Below are positions 7,266-12,420 of a stretch of DNA of 12,420 nucleotides, in pieces (within the stretch, counting starts at the first letter, position 1; each line of letters starts with the position of its first letter). A program made the translations under genes and the position numbers. The DNA comes from an uncultured Eubacteriales bacterium (GTDB lineage: Bacteria; Bacillota; Clostridia; Lachnospirales; Lachnospiraceae). The stretch spans positions 1-12,420 of the forward strand of contig UQVN01000076.1 of NCBI GenBank assembly GCA_900544525.1. Direction: 5' to 3'. The notes beneath the pieces are model-generated. The model saw only the letters and a list, made by a program, of their open reading frames with translations. It had not been told where the DNA came from and searched no databases.

Positions 7266-8639
7266 ATGCCAAAGGAATATAGAACCATACAAGAAGTTGC
7301 TGGTCCTCTTATGCTCGTTCAAGGTGTTGAAAATGTCACTTATGATGAATTAGGCGAGATTGAACTTGCAAGTGGTGAAGTAAGACGTTGTAAAGTGCTT
7401 GAAATCGATGGAAGCAATGCACTTGTTCAGTTATTCGAGAGCTCTACTGGTATTAACTTATCAAACAGTAAAGTTCGTTTCTTAGGAAAGACAATGGAGC
7501 TTGGGGTATCCGAAGATATGTTAGGTCGTGTCTTTGATGGACTTGGTCGTCCAATTGATGATGGCCCAGAAATTCTTCCAGAAGATAGAAAAGACATCAA
7601 TGGTGTTCCTATGAACCCAGCAGCAAGAAGCTATCCAGAAGAATTTATTCAGACAGGTGTATCCGCAATCGATGGATTGAATACTCTTGTCCGCGGTCAA
7701 AAGCTTCCAATCTTTTCTGCTTCTGGTCTTCCACATGCCAACTTAGCTGCTCAGATTGCAAGACAGGCAAAAGTGCGTGGAACAACAGAGCCATTCGCCG
7801 TAGTATTTGCCGCTATGGGTATCACTTTTGAAGAGTCTAACTTCTTTATTGAAAGTTTTAAAGAAACCGGTGCGATTGACCGTACTGTTTTATTTATTAA
7901 CTTAGCAAACGACCCTGCGGTAGAGCGTATTGCAACACCTCGTATGGCGTTAACAGCAGCAGAGTATTTAGCATTTGAAAAAGGAATGCACGTGCTTGTT
8001 ATTTTAACAGATATTACAAACTATGCAGATGCTCTTCGTGAAGTATCTGCGGCTCGTAAAGAAGTTCCTGGACGCCGTGGTTACCCTGGATATATGTATA
8101 CAGACTTAGCTACTTTATATGAAAGAGCAGGACGTCAAAATGGAAAACCAGGATCTATCACAATGATTCCAATTCTTACGATGCCAGAAGATGATAAAAC
8201 TCATCCAATTCCTGACTTAACAGGATATATTACAGAAGGACAGATTATTTTAAGCCGTGAACTCTATCGAAAAGGTGTTATGCCACCAATCGATGTTCTC
8301 CCATCTCTTTCCCGTTTAAAAGATAAGGGAATTGGAGAAGGAAAAACTCGTGCGGATCATTCCAATACAATGAACCAGTTATTCGCAGCTTACGCTCGTG
8401 GTAAAGAGGCCAAAGAGTTAATGGTTATTTTAGGAGAGGCGGCCTTATCCGATATCGACTTAATTTATGCAAAATTTGCCGATGCCTTCGAAAAAGAATA
8501 TGTATCTCAAGGATATGAAGCAAACCGTGATATTGAAGAAACACTTTCTATCGGTTGGAAGTTACTTTCCATTCTTCCAAGAAGTGAGCTGAAACGTATT
8601 GATGATAAATATCTTGATCTGTATTATGGGAAGGAGTGA
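7266..8639 (+). CDS. ntpB: V-type ATPase regulatory subunit B
   Basis: A 457-residue non-catalytic partner of A. In place of the P-loop it has SASGLPHAN (151-159), as in all V/A-type B subunits, so it does not hydrolyse ATP. It supplies the arginine finger Arg350 in LPSLSRLKDKGIGEGK, at the same residue number as in E. hirae NtpB. Other hallmarks are LGRVFDGLGRPIDDGP (86-101) and the TDITNYADALREVS stretch near 248-261. Three copies alternate with A in the head. The ATG follows the ntpA stop directly. AAGGAGG (7251-7257) lies within the end of ntpA, so the two are probably translated in step at 1:1. Confidence 0.98.
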   Translation: MPKEYRTIQEVAGPLMLVQGVENVTYDELGEIELASGEVRRCKVLEIDGSNALVQLFESSTGINLSNSKVRFLGKTMELGVSEDMLGRVFDGLGRPIDDGPEILPEDRKDINGVPMNPAARSYPEEFIQTGVSAIDGLNTLVRGQKLPIFSASGLPHANLAAQIARQAKVRGTTEPFAVVFAAMGITFEESNFFIESFKETGAIDRTVLFINLANDPAVERIATPRMALTAAEYLAFEKGMHVLVILTDITNYADALREVSAARKEVPGRRGYPGYMYTDLATLYERAGRQNGKPGSITMIPILTMPEDDKTHPIPDLTGYITEGQIILSRELYRKGVMPPIDVLPSLSRLKDKGIGEGKTRADHSNTMNQLFAAYARGKEAKELMVILGEAALSDIDLIYAKFADAFEKEYVSQGYEANRDIEETLSIGWKLLSILPRSELKRIDDKYLDLYYGKE

Positions 8640-8644
8640 TTGCA

Positions 8645-9325
8645 TTGGCAACGACTCAAGTAAACCCAACCCGTATGGAGCTCACTCGTTTAAAAAAGAA
8701 GTTAGCTACGGCTGTTAGAGGTCATAAACTTTTAAAAGATAAACGAGACGAATTAATGAGACAGTTCCTAGATCTTGTAAGAGAAAATATGGAATTGCGT
8801 CAAAAAGTAGAAGCAGGGATCAAAGAGGCGAATAAAAACTTTGTCATTGCAAAGGCAGGAATGTCTGAGCAGGAACTCCATTCTGCATTAATGGCTCCAA
8901 AACAGGAAGTGTATTTGGAAACCACAAAGAAAAATATTATGAGTGTTGATATTCCTGTTTTTGAATATAAAACAAGAACAGCGGATGAAAATGATATTTA
9001 TTCTTATGGTTTTGCATTTACATCTAGTGATTTAGATGGCGCAGTAAAATCTTTATCTGATAAATTGCCAGATATGCTAAGACTTGCTGAGATTGAGAAG
9101 TCTTGTCAGCTTATGGCGTCAGAGATTGAGAAAACACGCCGTCGTGTAAATGCCCTAGAGCATGTCATTATTCCAGAGACACAAAAAAACATTAAGTATA
9201 TTACAATGAAATTAGATGAAAATGAAAGAAGTACACAGATTCGTCTAATGAAAGTAAAAGATATGATGTTAGAAGAAACTCATCACTATAAAGAAAAAAT
9301 GTTAAATGGTGAAGTTGAAAGATAA
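8645..9325 (+). CDS. ntpD: V-type ATPase central-stalk subunit D, TTG start
   Basis: A 226-residue protein with the family N-terminal signature VNPTRMELTRLKKKLATAVRG. It has long N- and C-terminal helices that would form the antiparallel coiled coil inserted into the A3B3 head. It is the rotating shaft together with the F-type subunit (5097-5414). I chose the TTG at 8645: AAGGAG (8631-8636) lies eight bases before it. A GTG at 8636 is in frame but overlaps that ribosome binding site. The product then begins MATTQVNPTRMEL. The start lies five bases after the ntpB stop, so this rare start codon probably works by coupling. This is the last gene of the operon; no ntpH or ntpJ equivalent follows. 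Confidence 0.94.
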   Translation: MATTQVNPTRMELTRLKKKLATAVRGHKLLKDKRDELMRQFLDLVRENMELRQKVEAGIKEANKNFVIAKAGMSEQELHSALMAPKQEVYLETTKKNIMSVDIPVFEYKTRTADENDIYSYGFAFTSSDLDGAVKSLSDKLPDMLRLAEIEKSCQLMASEIEKTRRRVNALEHVIIPETQKNIKYITMKLDENERSTQIRLMKVKDMMLEETHHYKEKMLNGEVER

Positions 9326-9365
9326 AAAAGAGAGTCCAGTGTGAGTAGGCGCTGGACTCTCTTTT
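9326..9365. terminator. Bidirectional intrinsic terminator between converging genes
   Basis: A 14-bp perfect stem (9326-9339 with 9352-9365) encloses a 12-base loop. Its central part AGAGAGTCCAG/CTGGACTCTCT is GC-containing. The stem starts at the base after the ntpD stop codon. The outer A:T pairs and following TCTCTTTTCT give U-rich 3' ends in the + direction, and on the - strand the stem ends in TTTTTT-like sequence toward ntpD. It should end both the ATPase operon and the converging gene at 9387-10139. Confidence 0.88.
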
Positions 9366-9386
9366 TCTCTTTTCTATAAATTTGTA

Positions 9387-10139
9387 TTATAAATTTATAG
9401 GAAAAGTATATCTTTCTAATCCTTTGCTGCGTTTTCCGTATTCAATGGCTTTCTTAGGACAACGACAAATACAAGCCATACAATGAGTGCAGTGTTTGTT
9501 CCAAACTGGTTTTCCATTAGGAAGAGAAATATTGTTCATAGGACAGACCTTTTTGCATATTCCACAAGAGATACAGTCATTCGTTGAATAGAATTTTTTG
9601 TCGTGGACAAAGAATGGATAGAAAAGATCGTTTACAATACCACTATTTAACTTATCTGTAAAAGAGATAGTAGACTGTGGATACGGTTGCTCATTTTTTA
9701 TTAAAAGAGCAGTATTATGAATGGACTCTTCTGCGTCTTTAATAATTTTTAACGCTTGTTCTTTTGTTGGGGGCCTAAATAGAACTAGATAGTTATCAGG
9801 CATAACAATAGGAATACAGCCAAGAAGATTGAATCCTTTTGCAGCGCATAACTTCTGTATATAGGCATTGGCATTTCCAATACTGCCACCACATGTCATA
9901 ATAAAATAGATATTTCGATTGCCAGTTAATTTCGTATTCAGAAACCATTTTTGTAAAATTCGAGGAATTCTCCAAGCATAAGTAGGAGAAACAATAATCC
10001 ATGGTTTCTTTGAATGGATTTCAGAACGGTCATTTGTCTGAAATTTTTGTAATAGGTTCAATGTCTCATCTTCTATTTCATTTCCGATCTTTTGGGCTAC
10101 ATATTCACTATTTCCAGTGGCCGAAAAATATAAAATCAT
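9387..10139 (-). CDS. EFR1-family flavodoxin/ferredoxin fusion protein
   Basis: A 250-residue fusion. Residues 1 to about 150 are flavodoxin-like: the FMN phosphate loop is YFSATGNSEYVA (4-15), and SPTYAWRIPR (51-60) and MTCGGSIGNA (81-90) are the other flavin loops. The C-terminal part has two 4Fe-4S motifs, CISCGICKKVCP (Cys189, 192, 195, 199) and CTHCMACICRCP (Cys217, 220, 223, 227). An extra Cys225 lies inside the second motif. Such EFR1 proteins are common in anaerobic Clostridia and are expected to move electrons between ferredoxin-like centres and FMN; the partner and substrate are unknown. It is cytosolic, with no signal or membrane segment. AAGGAG lies eight bases before the ATG. It may be transcribed alone or with the small gene at 10317-10475, 177 bp upstream. 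Confidence 0.9.
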   Translation of the reverse strand: MILYFSATGNSEYVAQKIGNEIEDETLNLLQKFQTNDRSEIHSKKPWIIVSPTYAWRIPRILQKWFLNTKLTGNRNIYFIMTCGGSIGNANAYIQKLCAAKGFNLLGCIPIVMPDNYLVLFRPPTKEQALKIIKDAEESIHNTALLIKNEQPYPQSTISFTDKLNSGIVNDLFYPFFVHDKKFYSTNDCISCGICKKVCPMNNISLPNGKPVWNKHCTHCMACICRCPKKAIEYGKRSKGLERYTFPINL

Positions 10140-10225
10140 AAAGTATTCTCCTTCTTGTATTCTTTATTGAGTATATAGATCCAAAATGCCTTATAAGTTT
10201 TTACAAGTATTTATAGCAAGTAGAG

Positions 10226-10304
10226 GAAAGAGGTACTCTTTCTGTAAAAATTATTTTTCTGATTTGGTCTGAAAAGAAATGTTTGTTTGTTGGGTGGCTC
10301 CCAA
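10226..10304. other. Two short hairpins between the EFR1 gene and the 52-aa gene
   Basis: GAAAGAG-GTA-CTCTTTC (10226-10242) is a perfect 7-bp stem with a three-base loop. TTGGG-TGGCT-CCCAA (10290-10304) is a 5-bp stem lying 12 bases past the stop of the 52-aa gene on the - strand. Neither has a convincing U-run on the - strand, so they are at best weak terminators or RNA-processing sites. A TATACT on the - strand (10170-10175) could be a -10 box for the EFR1 gene but lacks a clear -35 partner. Confidence 0.3.
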
Positions 10305-10316
10305 GTAAACTGGAAG

Positions 10317-10475
10317 CTATTTCTTATCCTCAATGGCACGAATAACAAAAAATCCCATAACTGCAATAGCAAGAATATTACCTAAATATCCCTCAAGATT
10401 TATTGTTGCTCCTAAATAAAGTCCAAACAAACCTGCTATAATAGTCCATATCAATGCTAAAGTTGCTTTTCTCAT
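10317..10475 (-). CDS. Small two-helix membrane protein, 52 aa, unknown function
   Basis: A 52-residue protein that starts MRKATLALIW and ends FVIRAIEDKK. It has two hydrophobic segments (about 5-21 and 31-46) joined by a short turn with Asn-Leu-Glu-Gly. The positive N-terminus and positive C-terminus suggest both ends in the cytoplasm and a hairpin in the membrane. The ATG has a very strong ribosome binding site, GGGAGGTG, five to seven bases upstream, which is the main evidence that it is real. It lies between a 17-bp stem-loop upstream (10523-10565) and the EFR1 gene downstream on the same strand. I do not recognise a family. No catalytic or binding residues stand out. It could be a toxin-like or stress-related small protein, but nothing shown here supports a specific role. 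Confidence 0.7.
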   Translation of the reverse strand: MRKATLALIWTIIAGLFGLYLGATINLEGYLGNILAIAVMGFFVIRAIEDKK

Positions 10476-10522
10476 CTTGCACCTCCCCAAATTTCAAATT
10501 TATTAAAACTTTTAATATTTCT

Positions 10523-10565
10523 AATAAAACTTCCTTTTTATCATATTAAAAAAGGAAGTTTTATT
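10523..10565. terminator. 17-bp stem-loop, probable terminator after the FrnE-like gene
   Basis: AATAAAACTTCCTTTTT (10523-10539) pairs perfectly with AAAAAGGAAGTTTTATT (10549-10565) around a nine-base loop. On the - strand the stem ends in a T-rich run (GTTTTATT), so it probably ends transcription from the luxS-FrnE side. It lies 108 bp past the FrnE-like stop and 47 bp before the 52-aa gene, so read-through into that gene is possible. Because the stem is nearly symmetric, it could also act on the + strand, where no gene needs it. Confidence 0.65.
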
Positions 10566-10673
10566 CAGAGTTTATTTGCTTGTATATTTGATGACTGTCT
10601 GTGAACGTGAGGAACTGGCAAAGCGTGATTCTCATCGTTATATTAAATGATCGGTTATGGTGCTTTTATAGTA

Positions 10674-11357
10674 TTAATGGCATCCATCGATTCCACAGCA
10701 CATACCATGGATGTCTTCAGGAATGTCTTCTTTATTCTCTTCCAATGCTTTTGTAATCAGATTTTTAAACTCATCTTTAGAATAAATAGCACCATCGATT
10801 TTTTGTTCGCCAATATAAATAGTTGGTACAGAAGTCACTTTTAGTGTTTCTTTTGCATGGCGAACATTTTCTTTCACGGTGGCAGTATAAATACCATTGA
10901 CTAATGCTTGTTCAAACTGGTGAGGATCAAGACCTAGTTCTTTTGCTAATGAAATAAGAACATTTGGATCGCCAATGTCCAATTCATCCATAAAATAAGC
11001 TTCATATAATCGATCGGAGTAAGCATCACTAACGCCATGTTCTTTTGCAAAGTAAAAGCCTTCCCATGCAAGGCGAGTATAAGGTCTTGGAATCACATGA
11101 GGAGGTAATTTCATATCAATACCAAGTTCTTTACAAATAGGAACTAATGTCTTTGCCCAACGTTCTTTACGTTCTTCATCATGATAGGTATCGATTTGAG
11201 GGGCAGGTTCTTCTGTCAATTCCATTGGATGCCAAAGAATGTCAATTTCTTCGTTAGTCGCTGTTTTTATTTCTTCTATCGCTTCTAATAGTGGTTTTTT
11301 GGCTGCCACACAATAAGGGCATACATAATCTGTTATAAAACGAATATTAAGTGCCAT
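10674..11357 (-). CDS. DsbA-family thiol oxidoreductase, FrnE-like, cytosolic
   Basis: A 227-residue thioredoxin-fold protein of the DsbA/FrnE-like group. The redox motif CPYC is at residues 13-16 after strand one (LNIRFITDYVCPYC). A large helical insertion spans about 60-170. The cis-proline loop TSVPTIYIG has Pro178, followed by the last strand and helix. There is no signal peptide, so it acts in the cytoplasm, probably exchanging or isomerising disulfides; the substrate is not known. The C-terminus is unusual: MCCGIDGCH gives Cys220, Cys221 and Cys226 plus a final His, a possible second redox or metal site. The ribosome binding site AAAGGAGGG precedes the ATG by seven bases. It starts 41 bp after the luxS stop on the same strand, so the two probably share an mRNA. 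2-Hydroxychromene isomerase-like relatives share the fold, but CPYC favours a thiol enzyme. Confidence 0.88.
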   Translation of the reverse strand: MALNIRFITDYVCPYCVAAKKPLLEAIEEIKTATNEEIDILWHPMELTEEPAPQIDTYHDEERKERWAKTLVPICKELGIDMKLPPHVIPRPYTRLAWEGFYFAKEHGVSDAYSDRLYEAYFMDELDIGDPNVLISLAKELGLDPHQFEQALVNGIYTATVKENVRHAKETLKVTSVPTIYIGEQKIDGAIYSKDEFKNLITKALEENKEDIPEDIHGMCCGIDGCH

Positions 11358-11398
11358 TTTGCACCCTCCTTTCTAACTAGTGTCCTTCTTTTTATATT

Positions 11399-11878
11399 CT
11401 ATTCTGGATAGACAAGATGTGCTTCGTCAATAGGATAGAGTGTATTTTCTAAATATCTTTTTGCAAGCCAATTTGCCATAGGTAGGTTCATATCTAAATA
11501 GTTTCCACAATCTTTTGCAGCAGCACCTGGAACTTCTCCTTTGAAATCTCTAATAAATTCAAACATTCCTGTAACGAGAGATACAATCTCTTTTGACTCT
11601 AAATCTCCTGCTAAGAGAAGATAGAAACCAGTACGACATCCCATCGGTCCAAAATAAATTGTTTTTGTTCCCCAATCCGCATGATTTCTTAAATAAGTTG
11701 CCCCAAGATGCTCAATTGTATGCATCTCGGCTGTATTCATAACAGGTTCACGATTTGGAGCAGTCATTCTTAAATCGAAAGTGGTAATCATACCATTTCC
11801 TACGGGATCTTTTCTAGATACATAAATACCTGGTTCGAGTTTAATATGATCAATTGTAAAACTTGTAATTTTTTCCAT
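11399..11878 (-). CDS. luxS: S-ribosylhomocysteine lyase LuxS (AI-2 synthesis)
   Basis: A 159-residue LuxS of normal length. It splits S-ribosylhomocysteine into homocysteine and DPD, the precursor of autoinducer 2, in the activated methyl cycle. The metal site is complete: HTIEH gives His53 and His57, and Cys124 lies in KDCGNYLDM. Glu56 and Cys81 (GPMGCRTGFY) are the catalytic acid/base residues. I chose the ATG at 11878 because AAAGGAG lies eight bases upstream and MEKITSFTIDHIKLEPGIYVS fits the family. The open frame runs 21 codons further upstream but without a ribosome binding site. No pfs/mtn gene (SAH nucleosidase) is in view, so that step must be encoded elsewhere. The FrnE-like gene follows by 41 bp. 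Confidence 0.97.
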   Translation of the reverse strand: MEKITSFTIDHIKLEPGIYVSRKDPVGNGMITTFDLRMTAPNREPVMNTAEMHTIEHLGATYLRNHADWGTKTIYFGPMGCRTGFYLLLAGDLESKEIVSLVTGMFEFIRDFKGEVPGAAAKDCGNYLDMNLPMANWLAKRYLENTLYPIDEAHLVYPE

Positions 11879-11929
11879 AAGAAAATCTCCTTTAAAATTT
11901 TTTGTATTGATAGATGTTTGAGAAATGCT

Positions 11930-12005
11930 AAAAGCCCACAAAACGCGGCACTTTTATCAATAAAAAGATCCTTAAGATCTATAGTAAAATAGAATTGAAT
12001 AGCAA
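11930..12005 (-). promoter_or_regulatory. Candidate luxS promoter and leader hairpin
   Basis: On the - strand TTGCTA (12005-12000) lies 16 bp before TATAGA (11983-11978); each matches four of six consensus bases, so this is a weak prediction. Between it and luxS, AAAAGTGCC can pair with GGGCTTTT (11955-11930), eight pairs with one wobble and one bulge. A shorter stem AGATC-TTAAG-GATCT (11980-11966) followed by TTTT lies ahead of it. Together they could attenuate luxS, but I see no SAM or SAH riboswitch core. Confidence 0.3.
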
Positions 12006-12152
12006 CTATTTAACTAACTATCCAAAGGGAATATATTTATATAATAACATAGAAATAGCTCACAGAGGCAGAAAAATTCATGATTGTTAAAAGAAGTCCT
12101 CCTGTAGTAGCAATCTCTATGGAAAATTATTAATGTATAGTTCATAAGAATA
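11942..12152. other. AT-rich intergenic region upstream of luxS, no gene seen
   Basis: This stretch has no open frame worth calling on either strand. It contains the weak luxS promoter and a + strand TATAAT (12040-12045) without a matching -35. It borders the transposase remnant to its right, so the insertion may once have reached into it. I could not find a terminal inverted repeat by eye. Confidence 0.4.
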
Positions 12153-12392
12153 GTGTTTTTAATTACTATAAAAGAACTTCCAGTATCACCGGTTCTATCT
12201 TATTTTCTCTGTGATAGCTGGTATACCTCTGAAACAATCATAAACACATTTGCGAAAAAAGGATTTCATATGAGGATTTACCGAGAAAAAATACAATATA
12301 TTTTTCAATATGTCAAGTCAGGTGGTAATCTTGATGAATTATTAAAAATGGTAGGGGAGTTTTGTACATTTTTCAAATTTGCTCATTTATAG
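12153..12392 (+). pseudogene. Decayed DDE transposase remnant (IS4-like), internally deleted
   Basis: A 79-codon frame opens at a GTG without a ribosome binding site, after an in-frame TAG at 12138. It reads PVSPVLSYFLCDSWYTSETIINTFAKKGFH: the CDSWYTSE...INxFAKKGFH block resembles the region around the second catalytic Asp in IS4/IS701-like transposases of Clostridia. The LKTNR-type stretch that should follow is missing. Instead the frame continues into YREKIQYIFQYVKSGGNLDELLKMVG, which resembles the C-terminal helix of such proteins. Full enzymes are about 400 residues, so most of the N-terminus and the section with the last catalytic Glu are gone. It cannot be active. The family match is from memory of the motif, not a search. 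An alternative is a chance frame, but the DSWY block makes that less likely. Confidence 0.55.
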
Positions 12393-12420
12393 TTTAATAA
12401 TATAATTTTACAAATGATTA

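Noticed and set aside
7713..7742. Missing P-loop in subunit B as a sign of a defective gene
   Set aside because: Loss of the Walker A motif is normal for V/A-type B subunits; the arginine finger Arg350 is intact.
8636..8644. GTG start for ntpD
   Set aside because: Its G is the last base of the AAGGAG ribosome binding site, so initiation there from that site is not possible.
10647..10844. 65-codon open frame on the + strand opposite the FrnE-like gene
   Set aside because: It is the reverse of conserved FrnE-like C-terminal codons, with no ribosome binding site of its own.
11879..11941. 21-codon N-terminal extension of luxS
   Set aside because: The stretch contains the AAAGGAG of the real start and has no family similarity; LuxS starts at the MEKITSF methionine.
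11879..12005. SAM or SAH riboswitch before luxS
   Set aside because: The leader is too short and lacks the conserved core helices; only two small hairpins are seen.
1..12420. CRISPR array, tRNA or rRNA genes
   Set aside because: No regularly spaced identical repeats, no cloverleaf with TTCRA-type loop and no rRNA-like sequence were noticed on either strand.

Overview
The window looks like low-GC Clostridia, most likely a Lachnospiraceae-type gut anaerobe. The basis is AT-rich intergenic DNA, strong AAGGAGG-type ribosome binding sites before nearly every gene, A/T-ending codons, a bacterial V/A-type ATPase operon, an EFR1-type flavodoxin-ferredoxin and luxS. I cannot name a species.

Layout: (1) Positions 1-542 are an AT-rich leader with no convincing gene. 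It holds a good sigma70 promoter (238-266), a second extended -10 box (492-499), an imperfect direct repeat 61 bp apart and a doubtful 37-codon ORF. (2) Positions 543-9325 (+ strand) are a complete nine-gene V-type ATPase operon in the order G/H-I-K-E-C-F-A-B-D (Enterococcus hirae names ntpF-I-K-E-C-G-A-B-D). It ends in a strong stem-loop (9326-9365) that also serves the converging gene. (3) Positions 9387-11878 (- strand) carry, in transcription order, luxS, a cytosolic DsbA/FrnE-like thiol oxidoreductase, a 17-bp stem-loop, a 52-residue two-helix membrane protein and an EFR1-family iron-sulfur flavoprotein. (4) Positions 11942-12420 are AT-rich and contain what looks like a decayed, internally deleted DDE transposase (12153-12392).

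How it works together: I and K form the membrane ion channel and rotor. D, F and C form the central shaft, E and G/H the peripheral stalks, and A3B3 the catalytic head. The K subunit keeps every side-chain ligand of the Na+ site described for E. hirae NtpK (Leu52, Thr55, Gln56, Gln107, Glu136), so the enzyme is probably Na+-coupled. The known catalytic residues are intact: Lys238 and Glu261 in A, and the Arg350 finger in B.

Most of the window is well-understood core biology. I found no convincing undescribed multi-gene system. The points most worth a second look are the structured operon leader, the 52-aa membrane protein, the luxS-FrnE pairing with its Cys-rich tail, and the transposase remnant.
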